DNA of 64,000 nucleotides, taken from positions 4,118,493 to 4,182,492 of the forward strand of contig OU696587.1 in the NCBI GenBank assembly GCA_916048095.2, written 5' to 3'. The position numbers were made by a program, and so were the translations under genes. Source of the DNA: Sacculina carcini. Its lineage: Eukaryota > Arthropoda > Thecostraca > Sacculinidae. Positions 1-10,651 of this stretch are shown in pieces (within the stretch, counting starts at the first letter, position 1; every line of letters starts with the position of its first letter). The notes below the pieces were generated by a model. That model was given only the letters and a program-made list of their open reading frames with translations. It was not told where the DNA came from and did not search any database.

Positions 1-444
1 GAGACGAGGGCACGTGACCACTGCTCTCACAATTGACACACATGGGAGTGTCACTAGAGCACTCAGCAGTGGTGTGCTGGCTCGACGAGCACCAACCGCA
101 TATTTCCGAATGATTGCAGCGGCTGCTCGTGTGTCCGAACCGTTGGCACCTGAAGCACCGCATCGGGTTGGAAACATAGGGGCGGACTCTGATGCGCTGA
201 CGGATGCCACCAACCTTGATGTCCTCCGGCACAGTAGCACTGTCGAACGTCAGGAAGAAAGAGTGCGTAGGCAACTCGCTAATCTGACCCCGGCGAACAA
301 TGTGCTCTACACGGATGATACCTTGGGATGCCAATCCGTCACACACTTCGTCATTGTCAACGCCCTCAAAGGCGCGACAGAAGATGACGTATCTCGCGTG
401 ATTCAGTTTTCCACGTGCTTCCACCGAAATGGGGGTGTTCACCC
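1..444 (-). CDS. LINE ORF1 (jockey/I-type gag-like protein), partial
   Basis: Read on the minus strand from about 444, an open frame runs without a stop to the left edge. It holds a conserved stretch (SATVPEDIKVGG) followed by NPMRCFRCQRFGHTSSRC, a CX2CX4HX4C zinc knuckle. Two more knuckle-like motifs follow: CGWCSSSQHTTAEC and CVNCESSGHV. This order (a beta-rich domain with an RVEHI motif, then an RPY-NPMRCF knuckle) is the layout of the nucleic-acid-binding ORF1 product of jockey- and I-type LINEs. That protein coats the element RNA. The frame is cut by the window edge on its C-terminal side. On the other side it abuts decayed gypsy pol at about 445, so one element broke the other. The clade is inferred; the zinc knuckles are seen directly. 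Confidence 0.75.
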
Positions 445-1260
445 AGCGCCTGTCACTGCAGTCTTTTTAATATCTTCAGGCGCCATTGGTATTTGATAGA
501 AGACCTTCAGTAGGTCTAACTTGCTGTAGACTGTCATGCTGCACAGTTTTGACGAGAGAGCATGGACGTGGGGCAACAGGTACCTATCGGGCACAGTTTT
601 GGCATTGAGCGTGCGAGTCCCCAGTTACTCGCCACTCACCTGGTGAATTGTTTGCTATCAAGTGTAGTGGCGACGCCCATGGCGAGTTGGACGGCCGGAT
701 GGTGCCTTGGGCGAGAATTTTGTCGAATGCATCTTTGGCGGCCTTTTCACGATCGGGTGTCAGTCGCCGCGGAGAGAAGAACGTCAGTGCCGCATTGCCG
801 GTGTCAATAGTGTGCTGGTACAAGCCCTTTGAGCAATCCATTTCGTTCGGCCGACGGGTTGACGTCAGAGATGGGTGAGCGTTGAGCAGTTGGCAGACAG
901 ATGCGCGTTGCAGACAGGTGAGCAGTTGGCAGACAGACCGGAAGACCGTGGTGAGCCAGAAAGTCGTTTTCTAGCAGCGGTGAAACTACGTCGGCGACCA
1001 CGAACTTCCTGCGAAGGTTGACAGTGACCACGTCCATGTGGACTTCGCCGTGCACTGTGATAGACTGGCCCGTTGCGGACGAGAGCTTCACATCAGACAG
1101 ACATTCTGTTGGATACAGAATGGGTTAACACAGGAATGCGGAAAGATAGATACACCCGCGCCCCTGTCGACAATGAACGATATATGCTTATTGGTTGCCA
1201 CCACTGCGACTTCAATAAGTGGCAGGCCGATGGTCGCGGCGACACTGACCTGTCTTTCTA
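445..1260 (-). pseudogene. Decayed gypsy (G2 family) pol: protease and N-terminal RT
   Basis: Minus-strand frames match the better G2 copy at 52.3-54.5 kb piece by piece. The retroviral-protease to RT linker at about 590-840 includes YQHTIDTG, RRLTPDREKAA and SPWASPLHL. The segment after the protease lies at about 850-1090, with SSATGQSITVHGEV. The frame is broken several times, so no functional polyprotein can be made. Homology stops near 445-480, just after the FYQIPMAPED-like stretch of the RT, where the unrelated LINE ORF1 begins. The RT catalytic YLDD region is absent. The call rests on a side-by-side reading of the two copies within this window. Confidence 0.8.
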
Positions 1261-2138
1261 GTTTTCCGCAGGCTGAGGAGACGGCGCGTGAAGATGCCTG
1301 CTATCTGATGCCGTCCTTCTTGCCTGGCCACTTGCACCAGGGCTGGCAGGTTCGCTCGCTTGCACCAAAGTACAAGTGTGCGCAACGCACCTGCGGTCGC
1401 TGGTAGGCGTGAAGCGGCCGCACACCGATAGGGATGTTGGCACTCGTTCGCTTCGTCGTATGCTCTGCGTAGCGGCCGCTTCACTGATTTCTCGCTTAAT
1501 TCTGCGGCTGCACCATGCTGCACGCGTGTCCCATGAGCGGGACAAGCTCGTCGGCCAGCTTTCCCAGTTGCTCCAGCGTCGAATTCTCATGTGCCGTCAA
1601 TACCATCCGCACCTGATCTGGCAGCGCATGTATGAATTTGTGGCGAAGAAGATCTTCGCCAGCCTGAATGCGATCCCCGTGTGTTACTAGTTCGTGAAGA
1701 AATTCACTGGGTCGGCGTGTCATCTCCGTTTTGGGCAGCAATGCGGTGAGCAGTTCTGGAACCCTTCTCTGGAAATTTGCTGTGACAGCACGCCTTAAAG
1801 CATCAAAAGACTTCTTTACCATGACTTCCCCGGAAACCCACGACTTCCGGTGGCGGCGCCGCCAGATAGAACATATGCGTTTGGTTTCACACACGGTGGA
1901 TGTGGAATTGGGCCTCTATAATTGAAAACCAAGCCTCCACATTTTTGTTGATAAACGCCGGAGCCTTGATCTGGATATTCATCACAACTTCATCATTGTC
2001 TAGTGGCATGTCTACAAAACTTTGGGCGAACGTATGCAGACAGATAGCGACAAAAGAAAACGGGAAGCTCTCACCTCGTAAGCAGAAATGTTCCTCACTC
2101 GGAGCACCAGTTTGTAGTGAGCTCCACGCAGGTGACAC
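1212..2138 (-). pseudogene. Decayed gypsy (G2 family) gag
   Basis: Two minus-strand frames together cover the gag of the same G2 relic. Residues VNIQIKAPAFINKNVEAWFS near 1900-2040 correspond to VQIRVPAFINENVEAWFS of the copy at 54.4-55.2 kb. The segment at 1496-1894, with ELLTALLPKTEMTRRPSEFL, corresponds to ELLTSLLSTTEMTGRPSEYL. A frameshift near 1890 separates the two parts. Gag forms the particle that packages the element RNA. No zinc knuckle is visible. The gag lies directly 3' of the LTR and primer site at 2090-2328, as expected for a 5' LTR-gag order on the minus strand. Confidence 0.8.
2090..2108 (-). other. Primer binding site of G2 relic
   Basis: On the minus strand, TGGTGCTCCGAGTGAGGAA follows the end of the LTR by a few bases. 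It matches the site at 55,270-55,287 (TGGTGCCCCGAGTGAGGA) with one change. It begins with TGG, as expected for pairing with the CCA end of a tRNA. The tRNA is not identified. Confidence 0.6.
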
Positions 2139-2328
2139 AGCTTTCCGTTAACAGCGATGTACCAGCAGTCGGCAGGCAAAAAGAGAGCAAGACGCCAAGT
2201 GCAGGGGTTTATATAGTAAGCCTCTATGAAGCAAATGCTTACACACAGCAGCAGAAACTTACACAGCTATGAAGTAATTTATTTACAGCATAAAAGTATC
2301 TCATTGCGCCACAATAAATCAAGTAACA
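2113..2328 (-). repeat. 5' LTR of G2 relic
   Basis: In plus orientation it starts TGTAGTGAG and ends AAGTAACA, so on the minus strand it runs TGTTAC to CTCACTACA. The LTR at 55,290-55,576 has the same ends (TGTAGTGAG and ACGTAACA). A TATA-like box (TTTATATAG read on plus) lies near 2208, at a similar place to the TATATAGG of the other LTR near 55,415. The outer limit is inferred from the shared end sequence. Confidence 0.6.
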
Positions 2329-4153
2329 TCAAATACCAATAAACAAAGTAAAACAATAAACGGTTACCGAGACATATATGACGCAAATGAATGGAAACAA
2401 AATCAACGCGCTTAAAGGAAATTCCTTCACCGAGTCGCAAATACGGACAAACATAACAATAGCAACGCTACACTTTGACACGCGATAAATACGGACCACG
2501 AGTGATAAGCGCTCCCTTTTCCGACGTACGGCACAATAAGGAACGACAGCACAAAACATCTATTTAGAAGTGATCACATAAAATCCAGAATCGGGTACTT
2601 ACACAGTATAGTGACCAAAAAATGTATAGTGGCGAAACAGTTATGTATAGTCGCGGCAGCAAAAATAGTGAGAGTGAACCGAAACCTGCGGAAGGCGATG
2701 CAGGTCCAGTGATGCACAACTACGAAAATGTATGATCGCACGAATAGGCTAAAAATAGCACAATTAACGGTGAGCAACAGAGCGAGCGAGCAACAGGGTG
2801 AGTTCTGTGGACTGTCCGTGTGAAGAGTGTGTGTGACGGCGTTATATACATCGCTGGTGTGTGTGATTGGAAATGTGTGTATGCGCGTATGTCAAGGCGG
2901 GTGTTCTGGGGCACATATGGTCAGGGCACACTGATGTCGACCAGAGGTTGCCCTCGATGGCGGCTGCATCCCTGGGTGAAGTTGAGGCCAGGCGGATGTG
3001 AACCAGATGTTGGCCCTGACGTGTAGAGGCATGGCGGAGTGGGTGCGCGCTGCCTGGTATTTGGTTTGGTGTATGTCTGTGTGTAGAGGACGTACATCTC
3101 CGGGACGCGACACTGAGAGGGCTGGTGCGCGCGGACTGGTGTTTTCGCTTGGTGTATGTCCGTGTGCAAGTGATGTACACCTCCGGGACGCGTAACGCAG
3201 GAGCAATGGTGGGGTGTTTGTGGTGTAGGCGCAAATGTTGGGGACCTACATGTGTGCAAGCGCTCCATTTGTCAACAGCGCATCGGGTTCACGACACTTT
3301 TAGTTTTCGAAGATTCCTCAAGGGCAGTTTTCTCGCTTGGGAGGCAATAAAACTGCCAAATTTGTCATACTCATCTTCTTACACACTAACCATCTCAGCA
3401 ACGTTTTGAAGTTGGGATATAGCTCATGGGATGTTTGAAGATTGTGAAACCCCTTTTCTCGCCATTGACCCTCTGTTCTTCATTCTTCGTTTAGAGGTAC
3501 TGGGAGTGGGCTCATAACTTTAACTTGAGTACATCGATCCACTTGAGTCACTCTCTGGAGACTGCACGTTCGTTGAAAACCCATCTTCTAGAGCAGGCTG
3601 GTCTTCAATGATTGACGTTTCTGGAAACTCTTCGCATCCCTAGTTTCCCTCTTCCTCTAACCCTGGTCCTTGTAGATTCTGAAAAAACAACTGAGTGTTA
3701 ATACCGCGCATTGCGTATTATCTAGCTGTATGCAACTATTTTTTCCGTGTGCATGTACCTGATACAGCTGAGGAGTGGAAAAAGTCAAGACTCGTTAAAT
3801 ACATGGTATAATTTTCCTAATTGTTGCGGCGCTCTCGACTGAAAACATGTCCGTATTACTCCTCCAAAAGACAGCGCATCAGCTTTCTGCAACTACAAAG
3901 CCTACTACAGCATCGTTCTGTTTGCCCTGGCTAACGTATAATACTGTTTCAGGTGCATCGACGTCGGGAACGACGGCAGGGCATCGGACAATTTATTCAG
4001 GAACTCTTCCTGAACATAACGGTGGAAAGAAGCCTTAATTGACCTGAAGGTGGGTGTAGCTGTGGCGGGCTCGTGTAGACGGGCGGAATGACGGGTCCCA
4101 CCCAGCATCAAATCACAGCGTAGTTGTGGTTCATGTATTGCTGGGCAAAACCG
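2329..4153. other. No gene seen; short diverged tandem repeat
   Basis: I find no coding homology here. Around 3040-3200 a unit of about 75-80 bp is present twice in diverged form; each copy carries a TTGGTGTATGTC core and a CTCCGGGACGCG end. The minus-strand frame at 3905-4243 is not recognised and its composition does not argue strongly for coding. Confidence 0.5.
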
Positions 4154-5190
4154 TAAATCTATACACAATAGAACAACATTACGTACGATTCGCCACCAAT
4201 AATTGGAATTTCTTGGTTTGCGACGTGATGCCCGCCGCCGCAAACGCGCAGTTCACCTGCGTGAGTCAGAGTTCTGGCTCCTCAGGAGCGAAGGGTGGTA
4301 AACGGAAAGCCGTGGATGGCCAACTATCAGCCGCCTCATCGATTGACGCAGGTTCGCCATGGGCCCCGCGCGAAACAGTCTCGTTTGGCATGACTTGAAT
4401 CAGATGCTCTAAGTCGGAGGTCACCAGTTTAGTGCGTACAGACACAGAAAGGCGCACAACGAAGGAAACTGTTGGCAAAGGCCCAAAGCACAATAACACC
4501 AATATATTACCAGCGCGGACGGGCAAAATCGCGGACACAAATGCAAGCGTGGAGAAGATCGTATCGTAACCCCACGAGACTCAACCACGCGCCAGTTTTG
4601 CATCTCGTACTGTGTGTGGGATACTAAACGGGATAATGAATTTACACTACAATACAATCCATGACCATGACAATATGAAATAAATTGCACGAATACGATA
4701 TGCTCCCGTATTGGAACTAAAAACATTTCAAAAGGTCTTGTGCAGCGTCGAACGTGGTGCGGCTGCTACAACAAGTATTACATTGTCAAATATGTGTATT
4801 CCAAATTTATTAGTGTAAATGCAAAGTCACTCACCAAATTCGATGAACGGTCCTGCACTGAAGTGTTCGACCAGACAGAATTAGCAGCCGAAAACCAGCC
4901 TAGCCTAGGGGTGTATCCGTAGCGCCCGTCCCACTTTTTGCCGCTGTCTTCATCTTGTTTACTTCTATGTGGTTAACACTCTTGATATATTGTTCAGCAT
5001 CTCCACACTGGGAGCGTCTATTCCTGCCTCAATCAGTTCATCTCATCTCCGCAGAAGTAGGTTCTCTTGCGAATTTGTCCATGTGGTTCTTATTTGTTGC
5101 ATCCCACAACTCGTGATACTTTAGGAAGATATCCAAAAAAGTGGTTGTTTCCTTAGTTGACCACTTCATCACGAGAAATTTGAGACAAAT

Positions 5191-5559
5191 GTAACTTGAC
5201 AAAACAAAACTGAAAAAGATATATTAAAAGACAGGCGCGCGTGGGACGTCGCTGTCCCACGCGCGCCTACAAGACAACACCGCACAGCGAGCACGCCCGA
5301 ACACGACTCCCTCCACGAACTCAGAGGACAATACAAGGACACCATTGCATACGCGCACTCACACTCACATACACATGCAGAGCTAACCAACGCCACAACG
5401 ACACCTGACACTCGATACTTGCAATCTTGCACACTCCTCGCTGCAATACATGCACATGCACACACACTCGCACACAAACATACATACACAATGCGCAAAG
5501 CACCACGCCAGCAAACACAAGAAGCATAAGCCCACACACAACGAAAACCTAGAACTACA
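5191..5559. mobile_element. 369-bp non-autonomous insertion with 6-bp target duplication
   Basis: Unit 2 has GAGACAAATAAAAC where unit 1 has this extra 369-bp block bounded by ACAAAT on both sides (5185-5190 and 5560-5565). The empty site in unit 2 shows directly that this is an insertion with a 6-bp target duplication. It begins GTAACTTGACAAAAC and ends CTAGAACTACA, without obvious terminal inverted repeats. It carries a GC-rich hairpin 43 bp from its left end and a CA-rich middle. It has no coding capacity. About 60 bp at its right end resemble sequence next to the P-like relics at 15.75 and 25.42 kb. Confidence 0.8.
5233..5268. other. GC-rich perfect hairpin
   Basis: The left arm AGGCGCGCGTGGGAC (5233-5247) and right arm GTCCCACGCGCGCCT (5254-5268) pair perfectly over 15 bp around a 6-base loop. 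It lies inside the 369-bp insertion. Confidence 0.9.
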
Positions 5560-6074
5560 ACAAATATAACACAAAGTTGCACACCACAACGTAGGCAATC
5601 AAACTGAATTGAATTTGCTACACGCGTTGCTCCAGTAATCGAGATAGTCGGGCCATTTTTGCCCAGGAGCACATTAGTCTCTGCGCATGTGTGCTCTCAA
5701 CTCTTCCCTGTTGAAGTTATTCACCTTGGTAAAGTAAGCTTTGAGTGACGTCATGGCGTGAAGGTCGAGTGTGAGAAATGGTGTGTGGTTTTTGAAGAAA
5801 GTGAATCGTTGAAAATGCCAATCTTTGGATTGCGAACGATATGGTTACTTGTTCCGAACCTCGGACCACAAATATATTGGGATTGTCACTTTAGCGATAT
5901 TTCTTCCAAACTCACCTGCAACACATGCACAAACATGCCACATCTTCCAGTATCCTCACGCTCCTCTTCGACAGGAAGTCTCGACTACGAGTCACCAGTA
6001 CTACACCGATGTCATATTTGGTGTCGGTGTGGTCATCACTGAGTCCACAGGAACGGTCGTTGCAAGCTAATCTA

Positions 6075-7615
6075 TAAATCTATACACAATAGAACAACAT
6101 TACGTACGATTCGCCACCAATAATTGGAATTTCTTGGTTTGCGACGTGATGCCCGCCACCGCAAACGCGCAGTTCACCTGCGTGAGTCAGAGTTCTGGCT
6201 CCTCAGGAGCGAAGGGTGGTAAACGGAAAGCCGTGGAGGGCCAACTATCAGCCGCCTCATCGAGTGACGCAGGTTCGCCATGGGCCCCGCGCGAAACAGT
6301 CTCGTTTGGCATGACTTGAATCAGATGCTCTAAGTCGGAGGTCACCAGTTTAGTGCGTACAGACACAGAAAGGCGCACAACGAAGGAAACTGTTGGCAAA
6401 GGCCCAAAGCACAATAAAACCAATATATTACCAGCGCGGACGGGCAAAATCGCCGACACAAAAGCAAGCGTGGAGAAGGTCGTATCGTAACCCCACGAGA
6501 CTCAACCACGCGCCAGTTTTGCATCTCGTACTTTGTGTGGGATACTAAACGGGATAATGAATTTACACTACAATACAATACAATCCATGACCATGACAAT
6601 ATGAAATAAATTGCACGAATACGATATGCTCCCGTATTGGAACTAAAAACATTTCAAAAGGTCTTGTGCAGCGTCGAACGTGGTGCGGCTGCTACAACAA
6701 GTATTACATTGTCAAATATGTGTATTCCAAATGTATTAGTGTAAATGCAAAGTCACTCACCAAATTCGATGAACGGTCCTGCACAGAAGTGTTCGACCAG
6801 ACAGAATTAGCAGCCGAAAACCAGCCTAGCCTAGGGGTGTATCCGTAGCGCCCGCCCCACTTTTTGCCGCTTTATTCATCTTGTTTACTTTATGTGGTTA
6901 ACACTCTTGATATATTGTTTAGCATCTCCACACTGGGAGCGTCTATTCCTGTCCCAATCAGTTCATCTCATCTCCGCAGAAGTAGGTTCTCTTGCGAATT
7001 TGTCCATGTGGTTCTTATTTGTTGCATCCCACAACTCGTGATACTTTAGGAAGATATCCAAAAAAGTGGTTGTTTCCCTAGTTGACCACTTCATCACGAG
7101 AAATTTGAGACAAATAAAACACAAAGTTGCACACCACAACGTAGGCAATCAAACTGAATTGAACTCGCTACACGCGTTGCTCCAGTAATCGAGATAGTCG
7201 GGCCATTTTTGCCCAGGAGCAGATTAGTCTCTGCGGATGTGTGCTCTCAACTCTTCCCTGTTGAAGTTATTCACCTTGGTAAAGTAAGCTTTGAGTGACG
7301 TCATGGCCTGAAGGTCGAGTGTGAGAAATGGTGTATGGTTTTTGAAGAAAGTGAATCTTTGATAATGCCAATCTTTGGATTGCGAACGATATGGTTACTT
7401 GTTCCGAACCTCGGACCACAAATATATTGGGATTGCCACTTTAGCGATATTTCTTCCAAACTCACCTGCAACACATACACAAACATGCCACATCTTCCAG
7501 TATCCTCACGCTCCTCTTCGACAGGAAGTCTCGACTACGAGTCACCAGTACTACACCGATGTCATATTTGGTGTCGGTGTGGTCATCACTGAGTCCACAG
7601 GGACGGTCGTTGCAA
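6075..7615. repeat. Tandem duplication, unit 2 (empty site)
   Basis: Second copy of the 1.54-kb unit, without the 369-bp insertion, so it preserves the pre-insertion site at about 7105-7120. No gene is recognised. The junction with unit 1 is a short stretch (GCTAATCTA) not present at the other ends. Confidence 0.9.
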
Positions 7616-8627
7616 CAAGGCCCCACGCCACTGATGTGCACACAACGCAAGCCCACCATATAGCATTCAGAGACTCTTTCAGACAGGGAATCGACCAAGC
7701 CGAAGTCTTTTTCATCAGCCAGCAAGAAAGCTGACTTCCTGGAAGCTCAGGACAGGGTGAGTTCACGCAGCGTGTCACCAAGATCGATCCCGCAGTGAAG
7801 TGAAGCCATTGGAGGGAAGATAGGCCGAGGATGTCTGCTGCCTGTTGCTTCGATCCTGCTGCCTGTTGTCTGCTGCCTGTTGCTTCGAGGATGTCTGCTG
7901 CCTGTTGCTTCGATTGAAACTTTAGTCGAGTTTCTGCATGGTATCTAGTGCTTCTTGTGCTGTTTGAGTGCCCATTGATTGACCCACTTCTTGATATTGT
8001 TTCTTGGCGTTCATTACTGCGGTTTGTGGACTTCACATTTGCACGAGACTTTTCGGATTGTTGCGTGTATGCACCGTATCGGCTTCATTAACCATCTCCA
8101 TGGGGGCTACCTTAGTGCCGTTATTTACCGGCGCGTTAAATCTGGACCAGGACCAAGACCAACCAGGACGGTTGCGCAACAATCGTTCACACTCCAGGAG
8201 TTATTCAAGTGCTGCAAGTTTGTTGTGCTGGTTGAGGTTGCGGTTTCTCATCTTTCTCGCACAGCACATGCAGAAACATGACAGAACGACAAATATGATG
8301 AATACTTCCATCATCATAAAATCACAGCCTTTGCTATTTGAATAGTTTTCCCTGTCGTATAGCATTCGTTCAACAATATTTCAATATTTTTTTGCTTGTG
8401 AGCAAACGAATATTTGGCACTAATTTGACTATCATAAGACACGGGAATCGTCAGATTATTCATGATGTTCTGACTGATCCTTTAACTCAAACAGTCTACC
8501 ATGCTGTGCTGCTGGATAAATGTATGATAAATGTGTTATGTACTGGCTTATGTACTGCATTCGATTCAGTTGGGGAGACTAGGCCAGACACGCCGTCGAT
8601 CATGTGCAGATCATGCCCAGCTGACGG
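7616..8627. other. No gene seen; minisatellite inside
   Basis: No coding homology is recognised. At 7827-7914 the motif TCTGCTGCCTGTTGCTTCGA is repeated three to four times with variation. Both frames at 7979-8345 overlap each other and show no recognisable domain. Confidence 0.5.
7827..7914. repeat. Short minisatellite
   Basis: GATGTCTGCTGCCTGTTGCT recurs at 7830 and 7890 with a partial, scrambled copy between. The unit is about 25 bp. Confidence 0.75.
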
Positions 8628-9430
8628 TCACATCTGAATCATGCCTACTGCTCGGATCGGAACTTCACTGAAAGTGTTCACCGCACATACATCCACCGGC
8701 TCAGTGCACTTGACACCAGACCACCCTGCAGCACACTTGCACGAGAAACGGCCATCAGTCAGTGACGAGCAAGTGCCTTCGTTCTCACACGGACTGAGCG
8801 CCAAACATGCGTCACTGACGCGACATTTGCCTGTGGCAGGATACCTTGACCATCCCGGCTTGTGCTCACAACCCAACTGAAGCCGAGCGGTGAGCTCCTG
8901 GTCTTGTGACACTGCCATCCCTTTCCACAAGTGTGCTTGATGTCTGTGCACGGTCTCCGAGGACGTTCACACTTTGCACCCGTCCACTTGAAGTTGCATT
9001 GACAGTGATAGTGCGTCTGTCCGACCGGCATGCACGTGTCGCCGTTGTTGCATGGCGTGAGGGCCAGGCAGGCGTCGTGGAGCACACAGCGCGGGTCTTG
9101 CTGCGAGACAGCACGATATCCCGGTTGTGTTGTTCAGTCACACTTGTAGCCGACGACACTGTATGTGTCTCGGCTACACCTGAAGCCATCGTTACAAAGT
9201 CCGGGCTGCTGAGAACACGGATCGCGGTATTGCTCGCAGTGTCGTCCGGTCCACGTAGGAAGACATTTGCACTCAGCCCGTGATTGTCCGTACGGTTCCA
9301 TGACATGCCGACAGGCTCTGTCATTACGACGAGAGTTGTCGGTCAGACCCGCATCGTATTTGATGCACGTGGTGTCCTGTAGGGAATGAGCCTTCCATCT
9401 GGGGCGATCAGCACACTCACAGCGGTAACC
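8628..9430 (-). pseudogene. EGF-like repeat protein, broken copy or gene fragment
   Basis: The minus strand encodes EGF-type repeats with their cysteine spacing: CKCLPTWTGRHCEQYRDPC, then PCNNGDTC and YHCQCNFKWTGAKC, then SPCENEGTC and FSCKCAAGWSGVKC. EGF repeats are extracellular modules. The first frame is stopped by a TGA at 9134-9136, exactly where an EGF cysteine is expected, and the same frame continues past it without a break. A frameshift near 8890-8930 is needed to join the last repeat. The sequence before 9430 ends in CTAG preceded by a repeat of CTA, so 9430 may be an intron acceptor. Alternatively the hydrophobic stretch LIFWTCGYILGTILLLLL just upstream may be a signal peptide. 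It is the only host-type coding sequence in the window. A real gene with a sequencing error is possible. Confidence 0.7.
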
Positions 9431-9599
9431 TAGCAGTAGTAGTAGTATAGTACCCAATATGTATCCGCATGTCCAAAAAATTAGGTCAGTTCGCATACGC
9501 ATCGACACAAGTTAATCTGAACTGTCAGTGTCGATTGAGGCAACGCGAGATTTCCCATCGATGTATAAGTTGACTACTGGTCCGTGTTGGTACATTGCG

Positions 9600-9930
9600 G
9601 GGGCCGAATTACAGCACCGCTGAAGCTGATCCGGCCGATCCCCTCTGGCATTTCCCGAATGGGTGCATCATTTCGTCATGTGTCCACGTCGACCACTTGC
9701 AAAGCACGAGACACCTAGGTTTCGAAATGTCCTGGTTCTGCAATTTCTTGCTATATGTCCCTTTTCATCACATTCAAAACAAGTCATTTTTTACATTGGA
9801 GACAGCATAGGCGTGCGCAGCACCCCAAAGGTGGGAAGGTTTATCGTCACTTCCCTGACCAACGAACACCTGCTTGGCACAACTCAACACATTATTCAGC
9901 TTGAGCGTTGAGCCTTGCATCGCCGGAGGG
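9600..9930 (-). pseudogene. Retrotransposon gag nucleocapsid relic
   Basis: The minus strand reads CFECDEKGHIARNC, a perfect CCHC zinc knuckle. About 17 residues later comes a second, damaged one, CFASGRRGHMTK followed by a stop and C. Paired knuckles are typical of retrotransposon gag nucleocapsids, which bind element RNA. The frame before the first knuckle is broken. No LTR or pol is recognised beside it, so the family cannot be named. Confidence 0.6.
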
Positions 9931-9959
9931 GCGATCTGATACATATTATGTTGTATCTT

Positions 9960-10334
9960 TCAAAACTTGCAGTTCAGATCCGCTACTTTGTAGCCGTTCA
10001 TCAATGTTTTGGGCTCCATTCCTTGTATATATGCGGCTTCTATGTACTTTCGCTGAATATGATATCTCAGACCTTCATGGATGATCGACCATTTGATCAT
10101 ATCAGGGTTCGTTTGATGTTTTTCTCTGAAATGTTGTAATACTGCAATTTTATGCTTCGGGTTCGTGTGTTCTATAAATCTGCTTTTGATCGGTCGGGCC
10201 GTTTCTCCAATGTACGAGTATATGTATAGTTTAATGTATATTGTATAGTTTTTGACATGCCACATTTGATTTTGCAGATCAAGTTCTTTTTCCAACATTG
10301 TTGCTTGGTTTGAGCTATATGGCACGTTGTGCAT
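9960..10334 (-). pseudogene. Penelope-like element, GIY-YIG endonuclease fragment
   Basis: The minus-strand frame holds YTIYIKLYIYSYIGETARPI, where the Y-I and YIG motifs with a following GET-R match the GIY-YIG nuclease core. It continues KSRFIEHTNPKH, AVLQHFREKHQ and a C-terminal EAAYIQGMEPKTLMNG, the usual order of conserved blocks in the endonuclease domain of Penelope-like retroelements. In those elements this domain follows the RT and nicks the target. Upstream RT sequence is not seen, so this is a 3' fragment. It is about 124 residues, near the domain length. Confidence 0.7.
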
Positions 10335-10651
10335 TCTTCAGGGCAACCAAGTTTTTATTTTGATGGTCCAAAACTACTTTTCATAGGTCGGCCAGCATCG
10401 AACCATATCCGAACCTCATCGGAAAATCCCGTGCGTCTTATAAGTGTCTTGCATTGACGTCTGTGCGCTTCCCCCCAAAAATGGCATTTTTATAATAGAG
10501 ATTCCTGTGTACATTTGCCCTACAGAATACAAAAGCAAAACCACAAACCGAGAGCTCAAAACCGTGATATACAAACAAGCTCACATCGACCAAGTACCTT
10601 CTAAAATAAACAACATTTGCACAACGCAACACACATAAACAAACATAGAGG

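Larger units (their letters stand above)
4154..6065. repeat. Tandem duplication, unit 1 (with insertion)
   Basis: This unit begins TAAATCTATACACAATAG and ends GGTCGTTGCAA, and the next unit (6075-7615) follows after about 10 bases with the same beginning and end. Apart from the insertion at 5191-5559 the two units are nearly identical, differing by scattered substitutions and a few small indels. The unit holds no recognisable gene. Short frames in it occur twice only because the DNA is duplicated. Confidence 0.9.

Noticed and set aside
5191-5559. Helitron end suggested by the GC hairpin
   Set aside because: No CTRR follows the hairpin at 10-12 bases, and a 6-bp target duplication is present, which Helitrons do not make.
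5169-5672. 167-codon minus-strand frame through the insertion
   Set aside because: It spans the insertion borders and CA-rich DNA; the empty copy lacks it.
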